Shown: positions 46,353-54,590 of the stretch, piece by piece
Numbering within the stretch: position 1 is the first letter of the stretch
Layout of the letters: the number at the start of each line of letters is the position of its first letter
Assembly: GCF_035956715.1 (NCBI RefSeq)
Contig: NZ_CP108381.1
Span: 1,860,001 to 1,924,000 of the forward strand
DNA: 64,000 nt
Reading direction: 5' to 3'
From: Nocardia sp. NBC_01329
GTDB taxonomy: Bacteria > Actinomycetota > Actinomycetes > Mycobacteriales > Mycobacteriaceae
The notes under the pieces: model-generated
What the model saw: the letters and a program-made list of their open reading frames with translations, nothing else
Told to the model about the DNA's origin: nothing
The model's database searches: none
Made by a program: the position numbers and the translations under genes

Positions 46353-48611
46353 TCATCGGGGAGCCAGGACGCGGTCCTCGTCGGTGTGGTCGGCCGGGCG
46401 ATCCAGTCGCTCGGTGAGGCGTTCGCCTTCGATATCGAGGGCAGGGACCAGCGGAGCCAGCCATGTGGGCATCCACCAGATCCGCTCGCCCACGATCAAC
46501 ATGAACGCGGGGACGATGAGCATGCGGACCAGGAAGGCGTCGGCCAGCACGCCGACCGCGAGTGCGAATCCGATGGTTTTGAGGATGACGTCATCGGTGA
46601 GGGCGAATCCAGCGAAGACGCCGATCATGATGATCGCGGCGGCGACCACCACGCGGGCGCTGTGGGTGAACCCGTCGATCACCGCCCGGCGGGCGGGGGT
46701 GCCGTGGACGTAGGCCTCACGCATCCGGCTGACGAGGAAGACTTCATAGTCCATGGCGAGGCCGAACAGGATGCCGGTCAACAGGATCGGCAGGATGAAC
46801 AGCACCGGCCCGGTCGTATCGACCCCGACGAGCTGGTTCAGCCAGCCCCATTGGAAGACGGCCACGGTCGCCCCGAGTGAGACACCGACCGAGAGCAGGA
46901 ATCCCAGCGCCGCCTTGATCGGCACCCAGACGGAGCGGAACACCGCGATCAGCAGGAAGATCGCCAGGCCCACCACTACGGCGAGATAGATCGGGAACAC
47001 CTCGGACAGTTCGTCGGCGATATCCACCCCGACGGCGGTCTGGCCGGTGACCAGAGCGCGGGCGCCGGTTTCGGCGGGCAGATCGGCGACGGCGGCGCGG
47101 ATCTCGGCGACGAGGTCCTTGGTGGCCTGGTCCGACGGGCCGGAGCCGGGTATCACGGTGACGGTGGCGAACCGGACCGTGTCGAGCTGCTGGGCGAAGG
47201 CCTGCCGGGCCTGCGGGGTGTCACTGGTGACGGCCGGGACGACGGCGGCGATATCCGAGCCCGGCCGCGCGGCCAGAGCCTGGAGATGGCCGGTGGCGGT
47301 GCGCACGGCACCGGCCGGGTCGGGTGCGTTCGCGGTATCCACGACGACCACGAGCGGGCCGTTGGCGCCGGGGCCGAAGTTCTCGGAGATGAGGTCGTAG
47401 GCGGTGCGGGCGTCGCTGCCGACGGATTTGCTGGAATCGTCGGGCAGCGCGAGCTGCATGGAGGCCATCGGGAGGGCGGCGATGGCGGCGATGGCGATAC
47501 CGCCCACCAGTGCGCTCCACTTACGCCGGGAGATACCTTCCACCCAGCGGCGGCCGTGGGTGCGGTATTCGTCGCCGATGGTCCGCTGTTTTGCCAGGTA
47601 GCGCGGCTTACCTTTCATCACCTTGTCGCCGGCGAAGCCGAGGATCGCCGGGAGCAGGGTGAGCGAGATGAGTACCGCGATGGCGACGGTGAAGGCGCCG
47701 GCGAGACCCATCTGGGTGAGGAATCCGATATTGCACACCGCGAGGCCGACCAGCGCGATGATGACGGTCAGACCGGCGAAGACCACCGCGGAACCGGCGG
47801 TGCCGACCGCGCGACCGGCGGCTTCCTCCAGCGAGCGGCCCGCGCGCACCTCGCTCTGGTACCGCGACATGATGAACAGGGCGTAGTCGATACCGACCGC
47901 CAGGCCGAGCATGGTGCCCAGCGCGGGCGTCGTCGAGCCGAGTTCGACGAATCCGGTGAGTGTGGTGATGGCGAGCATCCCGATCCCGACGCCGACGAGC
48001 GCGGTCAGTAGCGGCATTCCCGCGGCCACCAGCGACCCGAACGTGATCGCCAGGACCACCAGCGCGACGGCGATACCGATCACCTCGGCGAGGGGCATCT
48101 CCACCTCGCTCATCGCGTCGCCGCCGACGGCGACCTGCAACCCGGCTGCTTCGGCGGTGTGTGCGGCGTCCTCGAGCGCGGAGCGGTCCGATTCGGCCAG
48201 TTCGGTGGAGGTCTTGCTGTAGCTCACCGAGGCGTAGCCGACCCGGCCGTCGTCGGAGACGGTGCCCCCGGTGAAGGGGTCGCTCACCGTTTGCACATTT
48301 TCGGTCGCCAGTTCCCGCAGGGCCGCGGCGACCGCCGAGTTGTAGGCGGGTTCGGTCAGCGAGCGACCCGCGGGCGCTTCGAACACCATCCGTGCCGTCG
48401 CGCCGTCGGGAGCGGCCTGCGGACTGCGCTCCTCGATCAGGTCGAACGCCTGGGTGGATTCGATGCCGGACAACTCGAACTTATCGCTCGTCTTCCCCGA
48501 AAGCGTGGCCGCCCCGACCGCCAGCAGGGCCAGCAGCACCACCCAGATCGCCGCCACCGCCTTGCGGTGGGCGAACGACCATCGGCCGAGCCGGAACAAC
48601 TGCCACGCCAT
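46353..48611 (-). CDS. MMPL-family transporter
   Basis: 752 residues from ATG at 48611, with GGAGGG upstream. RND-type MMPL architecture: an N-terminal helix at AAIWVVLLALLAVGAATLSG, a periplasmic domain, then helices with VGIDYALFIMSRYQSEVRAG and a second half with FGLAMDYEVFLVSRMREAYV, about 12 helices in total. The Asp-Tyr pairs (GIDYALF, AMDYEVF) match MMPL proton-relay positions. It is likely an exporter of lipids or drugs. The divergent TetR gene at 48789 is the probable regulator. Confidence 0.88.
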   Translation of the reverse strand: MAWQLFRLGRWSFAHRKAVAAIWVVLLALLAVGAATLSGKTSDKFELSGIESTQAFDLIEERSPQAAPDGATARMVFEAPAGRSLTEPAYNSAVAAALRELATENVQTVSDPFTGGTVSDDGRVGYASVSYSKTSTELAESDRSALEDAAHTAEAAGLQVAVGGDAMSEVEMPLAEVIGIAVALVVLAITFGSLVAAGMPLLTALVGVGIGMLAITTLTGFVELGSTTPALGTMLGLAVGIDYALFIMSRYQSEVRAGRSLEEAAGRAVGTAGSAVVFAGLTVIIALVGLAVCNIGFLTQMGLAGAFTVAIAVLISLTLLPAILGFAGDKVMKGKPRYLAKQRTIGDEYRTHGRRWVEGISRRKWSALVGGIAIAAIAALPMASMQLALPDDSSKSVGSDARTAYDLISENFGPGANGPLVVVVDTANAPDPAGAVRTATGHLQALAARPGSDIAAVVPAVTSDTPQARQAFAQQLDTVRFATVTVIPGSGPSDQATKDLVAEIRAAVADLPAETGARALVTGQTAVGVDIADELSEVFPIYLAVVVGLAIFLLIAVFRSVWVPIKAALGFLLSVGVSLGATVAVFQWGWLNQLVGVDTTGPVLFILPILLTGILFGLAMDYEVFLVSRMREAYVHGTPARRAVIDGFTHSARVVVAAAIIMIGVFAGFALTDDVILKTIGFALAVGVLADAFLVRMLIVPAFMLIVGERIWWMPTWLAPLVPALDIEGERLTERLDRPADHTDEDRVLAPR

Positions 48612-48635
48612 GTGATTGCCCTCCAAGCAACTAGT

Positions 48636-48696
48636 GGACCCCGGGGTCCGGTTATGCTCGAGGATAGGAGTAAGCGGACTGAAGGGTCCACTTCAG
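48636..48696. promoter_or_regulatory. Two operator-like palindromes between MMPL and TetR genes
   Basis: GGACCCCGGGGTCC (48636-48649) is a perfect palindrome, and CTGAAGGGTCCACTTCAG (48679-48696) has matched 6-base ends. Both contain the core AGTGGACCC on one strand. They lie in the divergent promoter region where the TetR protein would bind. Confidence 0.6.
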
Positions 48697-48788
48697 GAAG
48701 GTAGATGTGGAGCAACTCACGTGGCGCATCGAATGAGACGTGGGTCGCAGACCGGCCGGTCCTGCACCGATATCGCGAATACGGCACC

Positions 48789-49394
48789 ATGACCGGCATG
48801 GCGGCATCGCAGCCGGATGCGACCCGCACCGACCCGGAGACCTGGGCGGGGCGGCGGGCCGATGCCCGGCAGAACCACGAGAGGGTCCTGGCCGCGGCGA
48901 TCGAGGTGTTCACCGAGCACGGAATCGGAGCGACCATCCCGCAGGTCGCGGCGCGCGCGGGCGTCGGCAAGGCGACCGTCTACCGCAGCTACCCGACCAA
49001 GGCCGATCTGGTGCAGGCACTGGCCCGCATGCATATCGACTGGTTCCATCAGCTCGTCACCGCCGCCGTCGAGGCCGCGCAGGCCGACGCCTATCGCGCG
49101 CTCGAGGCGCTGCTGGAACGGGTCACCGCTCGCCTGGCCGAGGATCGGCTGATGATCGAAGTCCTCAGCGGTGTCGAAGGACTCGGCGACGAATACCTCG
49201 AACAGCAACTCGAACGGATTCTGGCCCTCGGTCGGGCGCAGGGCAGCCTGCGCGCGGACGCCACCGGAATGGATATCCAGGTCCTGGTCTCCGGCGCGGC
49301 ACGCACCCTGATAGAGCTCGACATCCGGGACCCGGCCGTCTGGCGCCGTTACGCACGGCTCACATCGGCCGCGCTGCGGGTCGAGCCCGACTGA
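48789..49394 (+). CDS. TetR-family regulator
   Basis: 201 residues from ATG at 48789. HTH: RVLAAAIEVFTEHGIGATIP followed by QVAARAGVGKATVYRSYPTK. Helical ligand domain after. Divergent from the MMPL exporter and probably its repressor. The last 27 bases of the gene, including its stop, are repeated in tandem downstream. Confidence 0.9.
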   Translation: MTGMAASQPDATRTDPETWAGRRADARQNHERVLAAAIEVFTEHGIGATIPQVAARAGVGKATVYRSYPTKADLVQALARMHIDWFHQLVTAAVEAAQADAYRALEALLERVTARLAEDRLMIEVLSGVEGLGDEYLEQQLERILALGRAQGSLRADATGMDIQVLVSGAARTLIELDIRDPAVWRRYARLTSAALRVEPD

Positions 49395-49470
49395 GCAGCA
49401 CTGCGGGCCGAGCCCGACTGAGCAGCACTGCGGGCCGAGCCCGACTGAGCAGCACCGCGGGCCGAGCTCG
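49368..49470 (+). repeat. 27-bp tandem repeat starting in the 3' end of the TetR gene
   Basis: The segment covering the last nine codons and the TGA (49368-49394) is repeated at 49395-49421 and 49422-49448 with a few changes, and partially at 49449-49470. The unit contains GCGGGCCGAGCCCGACTGA. Its length is a multiple of three, so every copy has a stop in the same frame. Confidence 0.85.
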
Positions 49471-49514
49471 ACCCGGGCGCGCCCGAGTGTGATCGTCACC
49501 CGATATGAGAGCGG

Positions 49515-50477
49515 TCAGCCTACTGCGGTATCCGCCTTTTCCGCTCGCGCGGCTTCTCGGGCGAGGAGGCGAGCGCGCTGCTCCTCGAACCGTTGGACGT
49601 CGTTGCCCAGCTTCTCGAGATACTCGCCGAGCTCTTCGCGGCTGCGCTCGCCGCGTGCACCGAAATCGTCACGGTCGAAGATGTTCCAGACCCGCAACAC
49701 CGGCTGCAGCACCTCGTCGAGGTGCTGGCGCAGATCGTAGATACCGTGCTTCACCATCAGTACTCCGTTGCGGCGCCAGTTGGGCATTCCGCGGCCGGGC
49801 ATCCCGAAGTCCGTCACGATCTTGGTGACCGATTCCATGGCCTGGTCGGGTGCGATATCGAACGCCGCACCGGCCACGTTGCGGTAGAACAGCATGTGGA
49901 GGTTCTCGTCGGCGGCGATCCGCTTGAGCATCCGGTCGGCTACGGGGTCGTCGCATACTCTGCCGGTGCATCGGTGACTGATCCTGGTGGCCAGTTCCTG
50001 AAAGGTGACATAGGCGACCTGGTCGAGTACGCCGTGGAAATCGTCCGGTGCGTGCACACCGCGGGTCATGTGCACCATGCGGTCGTTTTCGAGGGCCACC
50101 GGGTCGACTCCTCGCGTGACCACCAGATAGTCGCGCATGGCGATGGCATGCCGGTTCTCCTCGGCGGTCCACCGGTTCACCCAGGTGCCCCATGCGCCGT
50201 CCGCCGAGAAGTGCTCACTGATGGTCCGGTGGTACGACGGCAGATTATCCTCGGTGAGCAGATTGGTCACCATCGCGACCTTGGCGACCTCCGACAACCG
50301 TGAATGCTCCGGCTCCCAGTCGGTTCCGCCCATCGCGGCGTAGTTTCGGCCTTCGTCCCACGGCACATAATCGTGCGGATTCCAGGCTTGGGCGGTCGCC
50401 AGATGGCGATCCAGATTCTCGGCGACCACCGGCTCCAGCTCCAGGAGCAATTCCATTTGTGTCAGATCCCGCACCAT
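49515..50477 (-). CDS. Acyl-[acyl-carrier protein] desaturase (DesA-like)
   Basis: 320 residues. Ferritin-like di-iron desaturase: the first Glu region TEDNLPSYHRTI, EENRHA in RWTAEENRHAIAMRDYL, a distal TFQELATRISHR and AADENLHMLFYRNVAGAAFD. These match the E/ExxH pairs of plant-type stearoyl-ACP desaturases and of mycobacterial DesA1/DesA2. It inserts a double bond into acyl-ACP, with a role in fatty or mycolic acid modification. Substrate chain length cannot be told. Confidence 0.88.
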   Translation of the reverse strand: MVRDLTQMELLLELEPVVAENLDRHLATAQAWNPHDYVPWDEGRNYAAMGGTDWEPEHSRLSEVAKVAMVTNLLTEDNLPSYHRTISEHFSADGAWGTWVNRWTAEENRHAIAMRDYLVVTRGVDPVALENDRMVHMTRGVHAPDDFHGVLDQVAYVTFQELATRISHRCTGRVCDDPVADRMLKRIAADENLHMLFYRNVAGAAFDIAPDQAMESVTKIVTDFGMPGRGMPNWRRNGVLMVKHGIYDLRQHLDEVLQPVLRVWNIFDRDDFGARGERSREELGEYLEKLGNDVQRFEEQRARLLAREAARAEKADTAVG

Positions 50478-50772
50478 GTAGCCCTTCCCAGTTCATATCT
50501 CGACGGCGGAACGCACTGGTTGTATCTGTGGCGCGCTCCGCCTCGTGAACCGGAGCCGACGCCGGGCTATCTCCGATCGGCCGACATGCGGCTCCCCTGT
50601 GAATATCGGATCACGGTCGGTCCTGCTCCGGGGAACTGCCGTCTTGCCGGTGCTCAGGTTACCTCGGCTCCGCGCGACCTCGTCCCGGGGCGCGGGGGGT
50701 TTCTCGCCGGTAATCGTGGTGCGCGTGGGCGGGTTCGGGCAGCGAACCGCTGCCCGAACCGGTTGAGATGCG

Positions 50773-50904
50773 TCAGCGCTTGGGTTCGAGAGTGGGTTCG
50801 ATCTCGCTTTTCTTACCGGCTTTGGCCTTCTTGTCGGCTCGTTTTTCCTTCAGGGATTTTCCGGACTTCTTCGATGTGGAACTGCGCGGAGACTTATCGG
50901 ACAT
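50773..50904 (-). CDS. Small basic actinobacterial protein
   Basis: 43 residues. Start MSDKSPRSSTSKK, then KSGKSLKEKRADKKAKAGKK and an acidic-to-neutral end with EPTLEPKR. AAGGA lies 8 bases before the ATG. The Lys-rich KSGKSLKEKRA-KKAK pattern is common to tiny conserved proteins in mycobacteria and Nocardia with no known function. It may bind nucleic acid. The stop of an upstream frame overlaps its ATG (TGATG). Confidence 0.75.
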   Translation of the reverse strand: MSDKSPRSSTSKKSGKSLKEKRADKKAKAGKKSEIEPTLEPKR

Positions 50905-51311
50905 CAGCGCGTCCTTCTGCCGGGGGACCCGAGCGGCCCCTTTGTTTCGACCGTACTCGAAGTCGGCGAGGATCCAGTGGAACAGGACCGGGAAATCGGT
51001 GGCTCAGCTTGTCGGCGCCTACGGTCATCGCAGAGGACGTGCGCCCGGCACTGCGTAGAACGTGCGCCCGGCGCTGCGTTGGACGTGCGCCCGGCGCTGC
51101 GTTCGGCGACCCAGCGCAGAAGTCGGATATGGCCGGCCCACCGGGCGGGGTGGGAAACGGGGCCGGTGAGGGCGTGTTCTGCGCGATCCAGGCAGTCTTC
51201 CAGCAAGGCGTCGTGCATCCACCGGTAGGCGAGGGGCCAGGTCAGTCGTGCCCAGCCGCGAGTTCTCATGGAAAGTAGGTGAATCAGATCGGTGCCGTCG
51301 GGAGTGGCCAA
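50904..51311 (-). pseudogene. C-terminal gene fragment (5' end lost)
   Basis: About 135 residues remain open, with a coding-like segment RGWARLTWPLAYRWMHDALL and LTGPVSHPARWAGHIRLLRW. The part before it is not like a protein start, and the frame begins within about 20 bases of the truncated TetR on the other strand. The C-terminal part runs through a 23-bp tandem repeat, so the true stop may differ. It resembles the end of an unknown SRPBCC-type or related protein, but I am not sure. Confidence 0.4.
51037..51105. repeat. Three 23-bp tandem repeats
   Basis: Units start at 51037, 51060 and 51083 with the core ACGTGCGCCCGGC followed by ACTGCGT or GCTGCGT. They lie in the 3' part of the fragment on the minus strand. 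The 23-bp length is not a multiple of three, so expansion changes that frame. Confidence 0.8.
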
Positions 51312-51798
51312 AGCCGTCGGCGCGCCCAGTGGGTCGGTCTATCATCGCTTCCCGGATCGAACCGCACTACTGGCCGCGCTGTGGGCACGCGCGCTACGGG
51401 GATTCCACGACGATCTGCTCCCTGTATTGAGTCTCGAAGAACCGCAGGAAGCGATCCGCCTCGGTGCCCGAACGAGTCTGGAGTGGGCGCGTCGCAATCC
51501 TCGCGAAGCATGCGTATTACTCACGGGGGCAAAAGAACTGGATGAGAACAAATGGAATGAGCAGGCTCGTGTGGACATGGCGCGAGCCGACGCCGCGTTG
51601 TACGCCGCACTGACCACCCTGATCGAGAACGTCGACGATCCGGCTCCCGACGCTGCCGACCGAGTGCTCCTTGCGGTGGTCGACCTACCTCACGCGATGG
51701 TCAAGCGATACCTGAGCGCCGGCCGGCAGATCCCCGACCATGCGGCCGACCTCGCCGAGCGGGCGGCGGCAGCGCTGTTCGACATGAGGCAGAGTTAG
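51292..51798 (+). pseudogene. TetR-family regulator missing its first helix
   Basis: 168 residues from GTG. VAKAVGAPSGSVYHRFPDRT is the recognition helix region of a TetR HTH, but the preceding 25-30 residues of the first helices are absent. Upstream DNA belongs to another gene fragment. The ligand domain (EAIRLGARTSLEWARRNPRE to the end) is intact. It may be inactive, or may start from an unseen alternative site. Confidence 0.6.
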
Positions 51799-51911
51799 TG
51801 TTCGGCGGCTGAAAGACGTTGGATGAGAACAGGATTCGGTTTCGTCGAGGTCGGGGATGTCGAGGTCGAGTCCGGTGTCGATCGTGACCGAGGTGCAGGG
51901 CCGGGAGCAGG

Positions 51912-52517
51912 CTATGGTTCGCGGGCGAACAGCGGCTCGGCGACGAGGACGATCTGAGCAACCGCACGGTCGATGGTCCCGGCGGGCTGGAAGAGGTGGC
52001 TGAGGACGAGGCGAACCACCGCTTCGACCCTAGTGCCGAGTTCGGCCTCGCTGAACGATTCGAGACGGTACCGAGCGTTCAGAATGGCAGTGAAGGCGGC
52101 TGTCGCGCGGCCCAGGACCGGTTCTGGTTCGGTCATCAGGGTGGGCAGCAGCGTGGTGTCGGCGCCGGAACGGCCGGCCAGGACGACCTTGAGCAGGGTG
52201 TTGTCGGCCGCAGTGCGGAGGGTGTACTCGGCCGCGGCGGTGACTCCGGCGAGTAGGTCGCCGGGCTGGGCGGCAACGGTTTCGGTCACGCCGGCGAGGA
52301 ATGTCTCGAGTTCGTTCGCGATGACGACCTCGGCCAGATCCTGTTTGGTGCCGATCTCCTTGTAGAGCACCGGGCGGCTCACGCCGACTTCTTTCGCCAC
52401 CCGGGACATGTTCACCGCGCCCCAGCCCTCGGTGCAGACCAATCGGCGCGCGGTATCGATCACCCGCTCGCGCAGTAGTCGGCGCATGTCGTTCTGGAAG
52501 TTCGGCATGTCGGCCAC
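51912..52517 (-). CDS. TetR-family regulator of the alkane hydroxylase genes (AlkX-like)
   Basis: 201 residues (ATG at 52517 or 52508). HTH: RVIDTARRLVCTEGWGAVNM followed by SRVAKEVGVSRPVLYKEIGT. It is divergent from alkB with an inverted repeat between them. In Rhodococcus and Pseudomonas relatives a TetR gene next to alkB represses it and responds to fatty acids; the same is inferred here. The usual actinobacterial order has the TetR gene downstream of the rubredoxins. Confidence 0.85.
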   Translation of the reverse strand: MADMPNFQNDMRRLLRERVIDTARRLVCTEGWGAVNMSRVAKEVGVSRPVLYKEIGTKQDLAEVVIANELETFLAGVTETVAAQPGDLLAGVTAAAEYTLRTAADNTLLKVVLAGRSGADTTLLPTLMTEPEPVLGRATAAFTAILNARYRLESFSEAELGTRVEAVVRLVLSHLFQPAGTIDRAVAQIVLVAEPLFAREP

Positions 52518-52549
52518 GAAGACCAGCCTACATCACCCGCTTCGGTGTT

Positions 52550-52619
52550 CCATCGTTGACAACTATTGCTCGACTGTATGTAATGAATACACAAGCCTCA
52601 ATAGTGTAAACAGCGATGG
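52550..52619. promoter_or_regulatory. Operator and promoter of alkB
   Basis: The left arm CCATCGTTGACAACTATTG (52550-52568) and right arm CAATAGTGTAAACAGCGATG (52599-52618) are imperfect complements. A TTGACA box at 52556-52561 with a TGTAAT 17 bases on looks like a promoter overlapped by the left arm. Binding of the TetR protein to both arms would block transcription of alkB. Confidence 0.55.
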
Positions 52620-52706
52620 TCGGTGTTACCGGTGTAGGCCGATGCGACGGCCGCGATGCCGAGGTTGTGTCAGGGAAGACCGTCAGGGAAGACGAGGAGG
52701 GCGACG

Positions 52707-53930
52707 ATGACGACGTCCGAGATGGGTTCGCGCGATGAAGTGGCACCGCAGTGGCGCGACCGCAAGCGGTATCTCTGGTTGTTCGGGCTGGTGGCTCCGA
52801 CCGCGCTCGGCTTGGCGGCGGCGCTGGTGTGGATCTGCCACCGGCTCGGCTGGCAACACGTGGCACCGGTGTGGTGGTGGATCGGTCCGCTGCTGGTCTA
52901 CGTTCTGCTACCGACCCTGGACCGACTCTTCGGACCCGATGGGCAGAATCCGCCGGAGGAGGCGATGCGGCAGCTCGAGCACGACCGGTACTACCGCTAC
53001 TGCGTGTACGCCTTCATTCCGTTCCAGCTGATCAGCCTGGTGTTCGCCGCCTACTTGTGGACCGCGACGGATCTGTCCTGGCTGGGGATCGATGGTGGGC
53101 TCGGGCTGTGGTCGAAGATCGGGGTGGCGTTGAGCGTGGGCGTCATGGGTGGCGTCGGCATCAACACCGCGCACGAGCTCGGTCACAAGAAGGACGATCT
53201 CGAACGCTGGCTGTCGAAGATCACCCTGGCTCAGACCGGGTACGGGCACTTCTACATCGAACACAACCGCGGCCATCACGTGCGGGTCGCCACGCCGGAG
53301 GACCCCGCCAGTGCGCGCTTCGGCGAGTCCTTCTGGAGTTTTCTGCCGCGCAGTGTCTACGGCAGCCTGCGTTCGGCCTGGTCGTTGGAACGAACTCGGT
53401 TGCGGCGCATGGACTCCGGTCCGTGGACACCGCGCAACGACGTACTCAACGCGTGGGTGATGACCGTGGTGCTGTGGGGCGCGCTGGCGGCGATATTCGG
53501 CGCGGGGGTGCTGCCGTTCCTGCTGCTGCAGGCCGTCTACGGATTCTCGTTGCTGGAGACGGTGAACTACCTGGAGCACTACGGTCTGTTGCGACGGCGT
53601 ACGGAGTCCGGGCGGTACGAGCGTTGCACGCCGGAGCACAGTTGGAACTCCGACCATATCGTCACCAACATCTTCCTCTACCACCTGCAGCGGCACAGTG
53701 ACCATCACGCCAACCCGACCCGGCGCTATCAGACGCTGCGCAGTATGGACGGCGCGCCCGAACTGCCCGGCGGCTACGCCAGCATGATCACCTTGGCGTA
53801 CTTCCCGCCGCTGTGGCGCAGGGTGATGGACCATCGAGTCCTGGCCCATTACCGCGGTGATATCACCCGCGTGAACATTCAGCCCGGGAAGCGGGACCGA
53901 GTTCTGGCTCGATATGCGGAGGCTCGGTGA
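52707..53930 (+). CDS. alkB: Alkane 1-monooxygenase AlkB
   Basis: 407 residues from ATG at 52707, GAGGAGG upstream. Membrane di-iron hydroxylase with six helices. Histidine motifs: HELGHKKDD, EHNRGHHVRVATPEDPASA, LQRHSDHHANPTRRYQTLR, and the AlkB hallmark NYLEHYGLLRR. It oxidises medium-chain n-alkanes to 1-alkanols with O2 and electrons from rubredoxin. The two rubredoxin genes follow directly, the first overlapping its stop (TGATG). Confidence 0.95.
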   Translation: MTTSEMGSRDEVAPQWRDRKRYLWLFGLVAPTALGLAAALVWICHRLGWQHVAPVWWWIGPLLVYVLLPTLDRLFGPDGQNPPEEAMRQLEHDRYYRYCVYAFIPFQLISLVFAAYLWTATDLSWLGIDGGLGLWSKIGVALSVGVMGGVGINTAHELGHKKDDLERWLSKITLAQTGYGHFYIEHNRGHHVRVATPEDPASARFGESFWSFLPRSVYGSLRSAWSLERTRLRRMDSGPWTPRNDVLNAWVMTVVLWGALAAIFGAGVLPFLLLQAVYGFSLLETVNYLEHYGLLRRRTESGRYERCTPEHSWNSDHIVTNIFLYHLQRHSDHHANPTRRYQTLRSMDGAPELPGGYASMITLAYFPPLWRRVMDHRVLAHYRGDITRVNIQPGKRDRVLARYAEAR

Positions 53931-54124
53931 TGGCCGCCTACCGCTGCCCGGTCTGCGACTACCGCTACGACGAGATCGTCGGCGCGCCCCGGGAAGGGTT
54001 TCCCGCCGGGACCGCGTGGTCGGCGGTTCCCGACGACTGGTGCTGCCCCGACTGTGGGGTACGGGAAAAGGTCGACTTCGAATCGGCCACCACGAGGAAA
54101 GAGTCACGAGGAAAGGGGTATTGA
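53930..54124 (+). CDS. Rubredoxin, AlkG1-type
   Basis: 64 residues. [19 protein letters not shown] and [17 protein letters not shown] give the four iron Cys. CPVCDY instead of CxxCG is typical of AlkG1-type rubredoxins, which usually cannot pass electrons to AlkB. It is the first of two in the operon. Confidence 0.9.
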   Translation: MAAYRCPVCDYRYDEIVGAPREGFPAGTAWSAVPDDWCCPDCGVREKVDFESATTRKESRGKGY

Positions 54125-54125
54125 T

Positions 54126-54311
54126 ATGGCCATCGACTACAAGCTGTTCCAGTGTGTGCAATGCGGCTTCGAATACGACGAAGAACTGGGCTGGCCCGAG
54201 GACGGCATCCCGCCCGGCACGCGCTGGGACGATATCCCGGACGACTGGTCGTGCCCGGATTGCGGGGCGGCCAAAGCCGATTTCTATATGGTCGAGATCA
54301 CCCGCACCTGA
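54126..54311 (+). CDS. Rubredoxin, AlkG2-type
   Basis: 61 residues: [19 protein letters not shown] and [20 protein letters not shown]. The CxxCG motif and WPEDGI mark it as AlkG2-type, the form known to transfer electrons to AlkB. It begins one base after the stop of the first rubredoxin. A rubredoxin reductase is not in the window. Confidence 0.92.
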   Translation: MAIDYKLFQCVQCGFEYDEELGWPEDGIPPGTRWDDIPDDWSCPDCGAAKADFYMVEITRT

Positions 54312-54590
54312 TGATGCGCGGTGTGTGCAGAGCTGCGGCGCCGTGCCGACTTTGTCCGTTGTGTCTGAATCTACCGTGTCGATGAATCGGCGGATCCTGG
54401 GCGATGCGACTGTTCGATCCAGGCGCCGTACCGCCGCGCGATGCGGGGCCGACCGGCCGATCCAGGCGGCGATGGACCGCCCCGTCGCTGTTCGGAGGCG
54501 TTGTAGGGGGTTCACGCAAACGAACCGGTCGGCATAGACTGCCGTCATAGGTTCTGGCAATAATATTTGTGGAGGTCTGGAGGCAAGGTC

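Noticed and set aside
49368-49470. CRISPR or satellite array
   Set aside because: The units are contiguous with no spacers and derive from the adjacent coding sequence.
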